Shown: positions 54,650 to 63,217, counted from the stretch's first letter. The stretch is DNA of 64,000 nucleotides from JAUIKM01 sp964445695 (GCA_964445695.1 CAYULF010000015.1:62001-126000); one strand, 5' to 3'. The notes: a model not told the origin generated them from the sequence alone. A program made the numbers and translations.

Positions 54650-55426
54650 TTACAGCGCGCTGCGCACGGCAATCAGGAACTTGAGGAATTCGAGGTTTTT
54701 CGAATTGGCGCGTCCCGACGCACTGCCGAAGTCGTCGAACATCGACTGGCGCAGACCTTTGGAAATTTCCAGCTGCACGCCTGCATTGCTGGTCGTTTTG
54801 TTGCAGATGTTGTTAATGTTCGTGCCGGTGTAATCCGACGGCGGGTTTTTGTCGGCCGGGAAACCCCAGGCGATCAGCGAGTTGTAAATCGCGTTTTTCA
54901 GTTGCGTGTCGCGTCCGCCGACATAAACTTTCGGCGTCAGGCTGCCGAAGCCGTGCAGGGAGACGCAGCGGTCGGCGGCTTCCACCATGTTAATGGCGGT
55001 CGGTTCGTCGAAGTTTGTGCTCGTGATGTGCAGCGTCGAGTTGCAGCAGCCTTTGATGCCTTCAAAGGCATAGTAGTCGTGGTCGTTGCCCGCGATGTCC
55101 GACGCCAGTTCGTTCGTGCCGGCTTCGATACCGCCGCCGTGAATCGCCATGATGATCAGTTTGGAGCGACGGTAGCGCGTTTTAATCGCATAGGCATTCG
55201 GTTCGGCTTGTTTAAGTTCATCAAAATCGTCGTAGGTATCGGCCGCCAGATGATCGTGGCCGTGATCCTTTTCGATGCCGCCCTCGGGCAGATCGTTCGT
55301 CGTCAGTTCGCCGTTGCCCGCAATGGGTTCGACGGCGTTGTCCGTACAGGCGCTCAGTACAAAAGCGCCGAAGATAAGTACCGCAAACATCGTGCGGAGC
55401 GAAGAAAACGTGTTGCTGAATTGCAT
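54650..55426 (-). CDS. Poly-gamma-glutamate hydrolase family lipoprotein
   Basis: The protein has 258 residues. A lipobox LSAC (Cys27) ends the signal peptide. The catalytic domain shows MAIHGGGIEAGTNELA (zinc-ligand His and Glu), YYAFEG, LHITSTNFDEPTA and VSLHGFG...VYVGGRD. These are the family motifs of phage PghP / UPF0714-type zinc carboxypeptidases that cut poly-gamma-glutamate. Residues 45-65 are His/Asp-rich (GHDHLAAD), perhaps a metal-binding linker. A lipoprotein form suggests action at the outer membrane. The ATG at 55426 is chosen because it directly precedes the signal peptide. The upstream region has an unusual GTGAGT array. Confidence 0.85.
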   Translation of the reverse strand: MQFSNTFSSLRTMFAVLIFGAFVLSACTDNAVEPIAGNGELTTNDLPEGGIEKDHGHDHLAADTYDDFDELKQAEPNAYAIKTRYRRSKLIIMAIHGGGIEAGTNELASDIAGNDHDYYAFEGIKGCCNSTLHITSTNFDEPTAINMVEAADRCVSLHGFGSLTPKVYVGGRDTQLKNAIYNSLIAWGFPADKNPPSDYTGTNINNICNKTTSNAGVQLEISKGLRQSMFDDFGSASGRANSKNLEFLKFLIAVRSAL

Positions 55427-55490
55427 GTGTGTTAACCCGTAAAGTTTGTACAAGAGAGTTGTTTGTTTCGTTGATACAAAGCTACGGGGG

Positions 55491-55762
55491 GGCACTCACC
55501 AAACACTCACCGCCGGGTCGAGTCGGCTTAAACGACGTTAATACACGCGCCGCAAAACGCCGTTTCATGCGCTCTTACAGCCGTTTAAGGATTGCATCAG
55601 GCGCATGTGGCGCCGGTATAAAGGAGTGGTGTGCGGTGAGTTCACCGCCAAAAAGAGTGAGTACACCGGTGAGTTCACCGTCAGAGTGATGAGTTCAGCG
55701 ATGAGTGTGTCTTTGGAACGGCGAGTGCGTCTGCATTGCGGTGAGTCCGCTGAAAAAACTCA
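55491..55762. promoter_or_regulatory. Operator-like array of GTGAGT half-sites
   Basis: Seven NNGAGT half-sites on the plus strand begin at 55636, 55657, 55669, 55689, 55701, 55721 and 55741, giving intervals of 21, 12, 20, 12, 20 and 20 nt. Two are full palindromes CGGTGAGTTCACCG (55634-55647, 55667-55680). Two inverted copies CACTCACC lie at 55493 and 55504 and one ACTCAC at 55757. The array sits upstream of the poly-gamma-glutamate hydrolase lipoprotein gene. No frame is supported in 55427-55759. Confidence 0.55.
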
Positions 55763-56155
55763 CTGCTCTAGAAGTACGGCCTCAAACTGCGGCACTGTGC
55801 GGGCGACGTCAAAAGACTCGTCTTCGCGCGCCATGGCAAGACAGTCCCTGTCCAGCGCAATCGCAGCCGCCACGTCGCGCGCGGCGGCGCTGAAGTCCTT
55901 ATTGTGTGCGTGCAGGCAGGCGCGGTTGTAGAGCGACATCGGGTTGCCGGCGTCGAGTTTGATGCTTGTGTCGAATGCCTGCATCGCTTCGGTCGCGCGC
56001 TGCGGATCGTGCAGCAGGAGCAGGGTGCCGCGTTCGCACCAGGCGCCGGCGTCGCCGGCGTCATGCGCCAGAACGGCGTCGACCTGTTTGAGCGCCATGC
56101 GCCACGCGCCTGCGGCCGCCAGCCGGCGAATGTCGAGCAAGGTAGTTTTGTCCAT
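55760..56155 (-). CDS. Small TPR-repeat protein
   Basis: The protein has 131 residues. Three TPR-type helical pairs are visible (AGAWRMALKQVDAVLAHD, GDAGAWCERGTLLLLHD, PMSLYNRACLHAHNKDF) and it ends DVARTVPQFEAVLLEQ, a typical end-of-group segment. It is a likely protein-binding scaffold; the partner is unknown. The ATG at 56155 has GGAG 7 nt upstream; the frame is open much further but without a ribosome site. Confidence 0.75.
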   Translation of the reverse strand: MDKTTLLDIRRLAAAGAWRMALKQVDAVLAHDAGDAGAWCERGTLLLLHDPQRATEAMQAFDTSIKLDAGNPMSLYNRACLHAHNKDFSAAARDVAAAIALDRDCLAMAREDESFDVARTVPQFEAVLLEQ

Positions 56156-56654
56156 GGTTCGGCTCCGTTGTGTGTCCTGCCGAGACGGGGAGTGATAATC
56201 CCGGCTCTGCGATTCCATGTTAAACATTCGCGCCGAAGTGTACAAAGATTTTGCGCCGCCGGGGGACTGCGGCCTTTTGGCGCGGTGACAAACAAAAGCG
56301 GCTTTAAAAGGGCCTTTGCTGTCGTCGCAGCGAAATGAGCGCCCTGCCGCCTTTGACAATGCTGAAGGAAAAAGCGTCTAAAAAGAGCTGAAATCGGCGA
56401 ATTTTGATCCAATCGGCCGAATGTCACCCTTCATGAAAGTGGGAATGCCTATATTCGGAGTTTGAAACGTGCGGCGTGCACTCTTCCGGTGTGCCGCCCG
56501 TCTAAGGCCCGCGTAGAGAATTTTGAAACTATCGGTTGGCGGCTTTTCGACGCACGGGGACACACAGTCATTTCCCGCGGGATCTGAGTGATCGGCCTGT
56601 ACTCAATCTCGCGCTCAGTCGTAAGCCTTTCCGCACTAAGCCCATTCAGTACCT
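56156..56654. other. Intergenic region between divergent genes
   Basis: About 500 bp. It contains a reverse-oriented member of the dispersed element at 56284-56312 and otherwise no recognised structure. It should hold promoters for the TPR protein and the desaturase. Confidence 0.4.
56284..56312 (-). repeat. Dispersed intergenic element, reverse-oriented tail
   Basis: TGACAAACAAAAGCGG then TTTAAAAGGGC. It matches 61290-61317 almost base for base. Confidence 0.55.
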
Positions 56655-57845
56655 ATGTTCAAATACCAGCCTGAAGAAGTACTCAACAAGAAGTATCCGC
56701 AGATTCCCTATCCGACAGGCGCCGTCCGCTGGCCGGCACTGTTGTTTTTGATCCTGACGCCTCTGGCTGCAGTCATCGCGGTGCCCTGGTATGGTTTTAC
56801 CCACGGCTACGATATGTTTGAGTGGGGGATGTTCTTTGTGTTCATGATGTTTACCGGCATGTCGATTACGGCCGGCTACCATCGCCTGTGGGCGCACAGG
56901 ACGTATCAGTCGCACTGGCTGCCGCGCCTGTTCTATGCTATCGGCGGTGCGGGCGCGCTGCAGAACAGCATTGTTCACTGGGCGGCGGACCATCGCAAAC
57001 ATCACACGCACGTCGACGACAACGACCACGATCCCTATTCGGCCAAACGTGGATTCTGGTATTCCCACATTGGCTGGATCTACAAAAATGAAGCCGTCGG
57101 ACGCGAGGACTTTTCCAGTGTGCGCGACCTGCTGCACGATCCGATCGTGGCCTGGCAGCACATGAACTACACCTGGATTACCCTGGCGTTTAACATTGGT
57201 TTGCCGGTCCTGATCGGTTTTCTGCACGGCGATGTGCTGGGCACATTTTTGCTGGCCGGTCTGCTGCGCCTCGTGCTGAACCACCACTTTACCTTTTTCA
57301 TCAATTCGCTGGCGCACATCTGGGGCGGTCAGAACTACGATCGGTCGACGACGGCGCGCGACAACGGCTTCCTGGCCCTGTTTACCTACGGCGAGGGTTA
57401 TCACAACTATCATCACCGTTTCCAGTACGACTATCGCAACGGTCACATCTGGTACCACTACGATCCGGCCAAATGGCTGATCAAGTCGCTTTCCTGGGTC
57501 GGAATGGCCAAAAACCTCAAAAAAGTATCGGACCTGCAGATCGAGCAGGCGCGCATCAAAACCGAATATCAGCGTTTGCTGGAAGAGCCGCACACGGTCA
57601 CGCTGTCGGAAGAGCTGCGCCACCGTCTGGATCAGGCCTATCAGACCTGCGTCAAGGCGCTGGAGGAGTACGTGGAAGCGCGCAAGCAGTGGCTGCAGAG
57701 CAAGCGTCAGGCGGCCGACACGGACAAGAGCCTGACCAAAAAACTCAAGGCCCGCGCCCAGGCGTTGCGCAGTGAGTTTCTGGAACAGCGCAAGCAGTGG
57801 CGTTCCACGCTTGCCGAGCTTTCCTACGCGCCCGCCGCGGCCTGA
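56655..57845 (+). CDS. Acyl-CoA/fatty acid desaturase (delta-9 type)
   Basis: The protein has 396 residues. The three di-iron histidine boxes are present in order: HRLWAH, HRKHH and EGYHNYHH. Four membrane segments fit the family. Residues about 300-390 form a charged helical extension (QIEQARIKTEYQRLLEEP ... KKLKARAQALRSEFLEQRK), probably a coiled coil, as in cyanobacterial and FCB stearoyl-CoA desaturases. It introduces a double bond in saturated fatty acyl chains at the membrane. The gene contains almost no TTAA, unlike most genes in the window. Confidence 0.92.
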   Translation: MFKYQPEEVLNKKYPQIPYPTGAVRWPALLFLILTPLAAVIAVPWYGFTHGYDMFEWGMFFVFMMFTGMSITAGYHRLWAHRTYQSHWLPRLFYAIGGAGALQNSIVHWAADHRKHHTHVDDNDHDPYSAKRGFWYSHIGWIYKNEAVGREDFSSVRDLLHDPIVAWQHMNYTWITLAFNIGLPVLIGFLHGDVLGTFLLAGLLRLVLNHHFTFFINSLAHIWGGQNYDRSTTARDNGFLALFTYGEGYHNYHHRFQYDYRNGHIWYHYDPAKWLIKSLSWVGMAKNLKKVSDLQIEQARIKTEYQRLLEEPHTVTLSEELRHRLDQAYQTCVKALEEYVEARKQWLQSKRQAADTDKSLTKKLKARAQALRSEFLEQRKQWRSTLAELSYAPAAA

Positions 57846-57879
57846 TATTTCCGGCAGGTCCGGATCGCTTAAAAAAACA

Positions 57880-57913
57880 ACAACGCGCATGTCCCGTTTG
57901 GGGCGTGTGCGTT
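57880..57913 (+). terminator. Terminator of the desaturase gene
   Basis: A stem of about 15 bp with wobble pairs, CAACGCGCATGTCCC / GGGGCGTGTGCGTTG, with loop GTTT. The T run is weak. Confidence 0.6.
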
Positions 57914-57969
57914 GGTCGTTTTAAACCGGTTTTCGTCTGTTCATTCGCGGCTGCGATGCCGACTGATTG

Positions 57970-58033
57970 CTGATCGCTTTGAGGCTCTGCGCGCTGCTTG
58001 TGCCTCAGGCTCTTCTGACTTTTTTATTCGTCG
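57970..58033 (+). repeat. Dispersed intergenic hairpin element, copy C
   Basis: TGATCGCTTTGAGGCTCTG, spacer, GCCTCAGGCTCTTCTGAC and a T6 run with ATTCGTCGGCGGG. TGAGGC/GCCTCA can pair. Confidence 0.7.
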
Positions 58034-58105
58034 GCGGGAGCGGTGTGCAAGGTGTTCGCGGCGCTCCTGGATGGCGGAGTCCGGTCCGGGGTGGAATTGA
58101 AGATT

Positions 58106-58154
58106 GAGCTGTGAGCGCTTAGGGCTCACAGCTCATACGTAGTTTTACGTAATT
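58106..58154 (+). repeat. 49-bp inverted repeat, left copy
   Basis: An 11-bp stem-loop (GAGCTGTGAGC / GCTCACAGCTC) followed by an ACGTAGTTTTACGTAATT block. It is 47/49 identical to the reverse complement of 61181-61229. Confidence 0.8.
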
Positions 58155-58211
58155 GGTGGGACCGGGACTGATTTCACGTTTCCCGTTGCAGAGTCGGCGG
58201 CCGGCGCGTAT

Positions 58212-58586
58212 TCAGTCGGCGAGTGTCAGATACAGGCCGTTGAGGTCGCGCAGGACGAACTCACGCGCGCCGTAGGGCGCGGTATAGGGCGCCTTGACGA
58301 TGTCGACCTCGTCCTTGATGCGCTCATAGATCTCATCGGGGTTGCCGATTTTAAGGTAGAGCGTCAGCGCGCCGCCGATCGGCATGTCGGCAAAGTTGGC
58401 CAGTTCACCGCTTAAACTTGCGCGCGATTGAAACATGATCATGGCGCCGTTGTTGCCCATCATCGCCCAGATGAACGGTCGTTCTTCCGGCACCTGCATT
58501 ACGGCTTCGAAGTTGAGGTTCTCCCGGTACCAGTCGACCGCCGCGTCGACGTCCTCGACCATCAGATTAACAGTCAATGAGTTCAT
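58212..58586 (-). CDS. VOC family protein
   Basis: The protein has 124 residues, one VOC domain: LTVNLMVEDVDAAVDWYREN and the closing REFVLRDLNGLYLTLAD. The ATG at 58586 has AAGGA 6 nt upstream. It lies, with the divergent PiT gene, between the two arms of a 49-bp inverted repeat. The substrate is unknown. Confidence 0.85.
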   Translation of the reverse strand: MNSLTVNLMVEDVDAAVDWYRENLNFEAVMQVPEERPFIWAMMGNNGAMIMFQSRASLSGELANFADMPIGGALTLYLKIGNPDEIYERIKDEVDIVKAPYTAPYGAREFVLRDLNGLYLTLAD

Positions 58587-58782
58587 GGATATCCTTGAAA
58601 AAACGTGATAAATGGAAGCGCCAAAATGCGAAAAAATGCCCTGTCGGCAAGCCACCGCGGCGGCCCGCTCAGCGCGCTCCATTTGGCATTTACATTTAAC
58701 GGAGCGGCAACAATTCCGTAACATCGCGCGCCGTAATTTGCCAAATCCGTAGCAGATTGTGGACTTATCTTCGCGGGCTCCG

Positions 58783-61098
58783 ATGTACGAATATTACGTC
58801 TTTCTGGTAGTCGTTTTGTTCATACTTGCCATCTCAGATCTGATGGTAGGCGTCAGCAATGACGCAGTCAACTTTCTCAACTCGGCAATCGGTTCGCGCG
58901 TGGCGCCGCGGCACATAATAATGATTGTCGCCAGCCTTGGAATTGTCGTCGGCGCAATGTTTTCCAGCGGCATGATGGAGGTGGCCCGCAAGGGCATCAT
59001 TGTGCCGGAGAACTTCCTGTTCGCCGAGATCATGGTCATATTCCTGGCCGTGATGATCACCGACGTGATTCTGTTGGACCTGTTCAACACTTTTGGCCTT
59101 CCGACCTCTACAACCGTCTCGATTGTCTTTGAGTTGCTCGGCGCGTCCGTGGCGATTGCTCTTCTGAAGCTGGGTCACTCCGATATTGCCGGGCAGACCC
59201 TGGCCGACTTCATTCACTGGGGCAAGGCGTTTGAGATCATTCTGGGCATTCTGCTTTCGGTCGGCATCGCATTCACCGTCGGTTTGGTTCTGCAGTATTT
59301 CTCGCGATTGCTGCTCAGTTTTAACTACAACGAACGCCTTAAATCCGTCGGCATCTTCTGGGCCGGCGCGTCGATGACCGCCATCAGTTATTTCCTGGTG
59401 ATCAAGGGACTGAAAAACGTGACTTTCCTGGGCGACGGCGCGGTCGACTGGGTGATGGACAACTCGATGCTCTTGCTCGGCATCTCATTTGTTGTCTGGA
59501 CGATTGTCGCCGCCGTGCTGATCCGCGTTTTTAAGGTCCAGATTCTGCGGCCTATCGTGCTCTTCGGCACCTTTGCGCTGGCCATGGCTTTTGCCGGCAA
59601 CGACCTGGTGAACTTTATCGGAGTGCCGATTGCCGCGTTGCAGTCCTTTGAAATCTGGAACGGCAGCGGGCTTACGCCCGATCAGATGTCGATGGAAGCA
59701 CTTGCCGCCGCCGTCCGCACGCCGACAATGCTGCTGGTGGTCGCCGGCCTGGTGATGGTCGGCACGCTCTGGTTCTCGCGCAAGGCGCGCAGCGTCACCG
59801 AAACCGAAGTGAATCTGGGGCGTCAGGAAGAAGGTTCGGAGCGTTTTGCGCCGAACGCGCTGGCGCGCATCCTTGTGCGCAGCTCCGTCGGCCTTGGGCG
59901 CGTACTGCGTGGCGTGATTCCCTACGGCGCCATGGCCAAAATTGAAGCAAATTTCCGAGCACCGAACGTTAAAGAAAGCGATGACACCGCCTTTGACCTG
60001 GTGCGCGCTTCCGTCAACCTGACGGTCGCCAGCATCCTGATTTCGATTGCCACTTCTATGAAACTGCCGCTCTCGACGACCTACGTCTCGTTTATGGTTG
60101 CGATGGGCGCTTCGCTGGCGGACCGCGCCTGGGGGCGCGACAGTGCAATTTTCCGCGTGGCGGGCGTGCTGAGCGTCATTTCCGGCTGGTTCATGACGGC
60201 GCTGATCGCATTTACGGCGGCGGGACTTTTTGCCACAGTCATCTTTTATCTGGAATTCTGGGGCGTGCTCCTGCTTCTGGCTCTCCTGCTGCTGCTGGTG
60301 ACGCGCAGCATGGTATTCCACCGCACGCAGGAGAAAGAAAAGGACGAACAGGCGAAGCTGCTGAAAAATGTGGTCAGCGATCCGGCGGCTGTGCGGCGCG
60401 CCAGCGTCGACGGCGCGGCTCAAATGCTCACGTCGCTGCGCACGATTCTGCGTTCGACCATTGAGGGGCTCAATGGCGAAAATGCAGCCGCACTGGCCGA
60501 CGCCAGGAAGGGCGTGCTGCGCATTAAACGCAATGTTGAGTCCCGGCAGGCCGGACTCCACCGCCTGGTGCGCAATATCCGCGAAGAAACGACGAGTACC
60601 AGCCGCTTTTTCATTCTGGTGCACGACCTTGAACGCGACCTGGCCGACACTACGATGCTGTTGGTGCGACATTGCCACGAGCACGTCGCCAACCTGCACC
60701 TGCCGCTGGACGCGTCGAAGCAGGTGGTGTTGACGGACCTGCTGGAGAGCATTGATCAGCATCTGGAGGCGGTCGTTGCCATCCTGCGCGTTCCGGAGGC
60801 GCAGGACCGCGAATACGCATTGGTCATGCAGCGCAAAACGGCGCTGATCGAATCGATTGAAGCCAGCCTTAGTAAGTTGGCCGAGAGCATCCGGGCGGGC
60901 GAACTGAGTGCGCGCAACAGCAATCTTTACTCGGTTATTCTGTTGCAATTGAAGGATGTGGCGGCGCTGGCGGCGCGTTTTGTCAAAGTGTACTACCGCG
61001 CCGAATTCAACGGTACGGAGCTGTTGATGGTCGCTCCGACCGTCACGTCCGCACCGTCGGCCAGGGACAGGCTGGAGTCGCTTGAAGCGAGCAATTGA
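58783..61098 (+). CDS. Inorganic phosphate transporter, PiT family, with PhoU-like C-terminal domain
   Basis: The protein has 771 residues. Two PiT signatures are visible: GVSNDAVNFLNSAIGSR near residue 23 and FAGNDLVNFIGVP near residue 271, within about ten membrane helices. After the last helix (about 505), a soluble helical tail of about 255 residues (RTILRSTIEGLNGENAAAL, FFILVHDLERDLADTTMLL) resembles PhoU-type helical bundles, giving a longer protein than classical PitA. Substrate is phosphate or metal-phosphate with H+ or Na+. The start at 58783 is preferred over 58759. A terminator (61201-61234) follows. Confidence 0.9.
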   Translation: MYEYYVFLVVVLFILAISDLMVGVSNDAVNFLNSAIGSRVAPRHIIMIVASLGIVVGAMFSSGMMEVARKGIIVPENFLFAEIMVIFLAVMITDVILLDLFNTFGLPTSTTVSIVFELLGASVAIALLKLGHSDIAGQTLADFIHWGKAFEIILGILLSVGIAFTVGLVLQYFSRLLLSFNYNERLKSVGIFWAGASMTAISYFLVIKGLKNVTFLGDGAVDWVMDNSMLLLGISFVVWTIVAAVLIRVFKVQILRPIVLFGTFALAMAFAGNDLVNFIGVPIAALQSFEIWNGSGLTPDQMSMEALAAAVRTPTMLLVVAGLVMVGTLWFSRKARSVTETEVNLGRQEEGSERFAPNALARILVRSSVGLGRVLRGVIPYGAMAKIEANFRAPNVKESDDTAFDLVRASVNLTVASILISIATSMKLPLSTTYVSFMVAMGASLADRAWGRDSAIFRVAGVLSVISGWFMTALIAFTAAGLFATVIFYLEFWGVLLLLALLLLLVTRSMVFHRTQEKEKDEQAKLLKNVVSDPAAVRRASVDGAAQMLTSLRTILRSTIEGLNGENAAALADARKGVLRIKRNVESRQAGLHRLVRNIREETTSTSRFFILVHDLERDLADTTMLLVRHCHEHVANLHLPLDASKQVVLTDLLESIDQHLEAVVAILRVPEAQDREYALVMQRKTALIESIEASLSKLAESIRAGELSARNSNLYSVILLQLKDVAALAARFVKVYYRAEFNGTELLMVAPTVTSAPSARDRLESLEASN

Positions 61099-61180
61099 TC
61101 GCCGGCATACGAATCGGGGCGTTGTATCTGGGGAGCCAGGACTCCGTGCCAAAAACGGTGAAACTGGTGTAGTGCCGTTA

Positions 61181-61229
61181 AATTACGTAAAACTACGTAG
61201 GAGCTGTGAGCCCTAAGGGCTCACAGCTC
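61181..61229 (-). repeat. 49-bp inverted repeat, right copy
   Basis: AATTACGTAAAACTACGTAG followed by a perfect 13-bp hairpin, GAGCTGTGAGCCC / GGGCTCACAGCTC. Inverted relative to 58106-58154. Confidence 0.8.
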
Positions 61230-61234
61230 TTTTT
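61201..61234 (+). terminator. Terminator of the PiT gene (part of the right repeat arm)
   Basis: The 13-bp hairpin with loop TAA is followed by five T, about 100 nt past the PiT stop. Confidence 0.8.
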
Positions 61235-61283
61235 GGTTGTCAACCGGCGCGTTGTTCACCTGCTCAAAGCCTGCCGGTTTCCA

Positions 61284-61330
61284 TCCCGCTGACAAGCAAA
61301 AGCGGATTTAAAAGAGCGCGAAGCGCCATT
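61284..61330 (-). repeat. Dispersed intergenic element, reverse-oriented relative
   Basis: Plus strand CCCGCTGACAAGCAAAAGCGG, then TTTAAAAGAGC and GCGAAGCGCC. The rest of 61235-61464 has no recognised feature. Confidence 0.55.
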
Positions 61331-61464
61331 CCGTCGGGTGGTCCGGCTGGTCCGCCTGCTGATGCGCGTCCGGGTCAATCCGCGACTCTCCGTATCTTTG
61401 TGCCTGCGCGGCGGAGTTGCCGTCCGCGCTCAGCTTGTAAGCGCAACAGCCGAGGAGACGGGAA

Positions 61465-63162
61465 ATGCCGCAGCCGCGTACCGTTTTGCAGATTGTGACG
61501 ATGAATAACGAGGGGGACAGCGCCTACCGCATGCGCTGGCCGGCGCAACACCTGGCGCAACAGCGAAAAGACTGGCGCATTATCAATCTTGACACCGAGG
61601 CGGCCGAGCGCTACGAATGGGGCCTGAAAGCCGATCTGCTCGTGCTGTATCAGCAGAGCGATCCGGACATGCTGCGCCTGGTGCGCGAACGACGCAAACG
61701 CGGGCTGCAAACTCTGGCGGAGTACAACGACAATTTCTACGCGCCGCCGGCGGCTTCACCCGCCGCGTCGGCCTGGCGTTCGCCTATGCTGTGGCGCGCC
61801 TACGAACGGCTCATGCAGGCCGCCGACGGACTGATCGTGACCGGCCCCGGCCTGGCCGAACTGCTGCGACCGCAAGCGGAGAATATCACGATTGTGCCCA
61901 ACTATCTGCCCACCGCGCCGCCGGAGTTTAAACAGCGTCCCGATTCGGAGGGCGGCGCCGTGCGTTTTGGATGGGCCGGTTCCATCGGTCACGTGGCGGA
62001 TATTCTCTCGCTTAAACGCATTATAGAGCAAGTGTTAATCGACTTCCCGGATTCGACCTTTTGTTTAATGGGAAATACCAGTCTGCCGGGAGAGTTGGGG
62101 CTGTCGCCGGCGCGCGTCAGTTTTACTCCCTGGGGCGATATGGACGCGTACTACCGCTTTCTGGACGACCTCGATGTCGGCCTTGCGCCCTTGCTGGATA
62201 CCGACTACAACCGCTGTCGCAGCGATGTCAAAGCACTGGAGCTGGCGGGGCGTTCCGTTACGCCGATTCTGCCGGACAGCCTGCCCTACCGCGAGTTTGT
62301 TAACAAATCCGGCATTGTTGCCTACAGCACTCCGCAGGAGCTGGACAGCCTGCTGCGCGGGTACATGCGCGATGCGGTTAAACGGCGTGCGGACGGCAGC
62401 CGCTGCCACACCTACGTTACAAGTGAACGCGTCGGGCCGCTGAACACACAACGTGCGCAGCTCTACGAACGACATTTTCCACCGCAGTCGCCTGAGTTTA
62501 ACTGGCCGGTAGCCGCCGGTTATCACGAGGTGAAAGGCCGTTCGCAACCGCAGGGGCCGCACGGCCAGGCGATGGCGCAGTTAAACAAACTGTACGCCGG
62601 CCGGCAGTTCGGGGCGGTGCTGGAGCAGTCGGCGTCGCTGGCGGAACGGTATCCCGACGATCCGGACCTCTTTCTGCTGCAGGTGCGCACGCTTTCCAAA
62701 ACAGCGCCGGCGCAGGCACTGGAAAAGGTGGAGCAGTGTGTGGCGAAGTTCCCCGGCGATCTGCGTTTTGTTTTATCGAAGGCGATTCTGTTAAAGGACT
62801 CCACCGGACGGCGCGCCTGCTGGGAGGAGCTGCTGGGCCGCCTGCGCGCCGCAGGCGAACACGAGCGCGACTTCTACCGCGCGATGCTGCTGCGCAATCT
62901 GATCAGCTACCTGCAAAAAAGCGCGGATCCCGACTTTGCCGAGCAGTTTGTTGAACTGTATCCCGACGCCGCCGACCTGCGCTATCAGCTGTGGCGCGAA
63001 CACGAAGCGGCCGGCAACGACGCAGCCGCGCAGCGCCACTGCGACTGGCTCCTGACGATGCATCGCGCGCTGCGCCATGCGGCTGAAACGCTGAATGACC
63101 TCAATCCCGAGTACCTGATGGCCTGGAACGAAGGGCTGAAGGGACGCCTGCCACAAGCATAG
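61465..63162 (+). CDS. Glycosyltransferase (GT4-like) with C-terminal TPR-like helices
   Basis: The protein has 565 residues. Residues about 1-340 look like a GT-B glycosyltransferase: IVTMNNEGDSAYRMRWPAQHL, ADGLIVTGPGLAELLRP, ITIVPNYLPTAPPEF, FGWAGSIGHVADI and ELAGRSVTPILPDSLPYREF, the usual nucleotide-sugar region. Residues about 370-560 are TPR-type helices (LNKLYAGRQFGAVLEQSASL). It may glycosylate a protein or surface polymer. A GGAG-containing ribosome site precedes the ATG. A TPR protein follows 55 nt downstream in the same direction. Confidence 0.8.
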   Translation: MPQPRTVLQIVTMNNEGDSAYRMRWPAQHLAQQRKDWRIINLDTEAAERYEWGLKADLLVLYQQSDPDMLRLVRERRKRGLQTLAEYNDNFYAPPAASPAASAWRSPMLWRAYERLMQAADGLIVTGPGLAELLRPQAENITIVPNYLPTAPPEFKQRPDSEGGAVRFGWAGSIGHVADILSLKRIIEQVLIDFPDSTFCLMGNTSLPGELGLSPARVSFTPWGDMDAYYRFLDDLDVGLAPLLDTDYNRCRSDVKALELAGRSVTPILPDSLPYREFVNKSGIVAYSTPQELDSLLRGYMRDAVKRRADGSRCHTYVTSERVGPLNTQRAQLYERHFPPQSPEFNWPVAAGYHEVKGRSQPQGPHGQAMAQLNKLYAGRQFGAVLEQSASLAERYPDDPDLFLLQVRTLSKTAPAQALEKVEQCVAKFPGDLRFVLSKAILLKDSTGRRACWEELLGRLRAAGEHERDFYRAMLLRNLISYLQKSADPDFAEQFVELYPDAADLRYQLWREHEAAGNDAAAQRHCDWLLTMHRALRHAAETLNDLNPEYLMAWNEGLKGRLPQA

Positions 63163-63217
63163 TCTGCGCCTTTTTGTAAATTGTCGCAATTCAATCGCAA
63201 CCTCTGCTGGAATGTGC

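Noticed and set aside
59485..61152. 555-codon minus-strand frame antisense to the PiT gene
   Set aside because: Arg/His/Gln-rich translation typical of antisense frames. The PiT signatures prove the plus strand.
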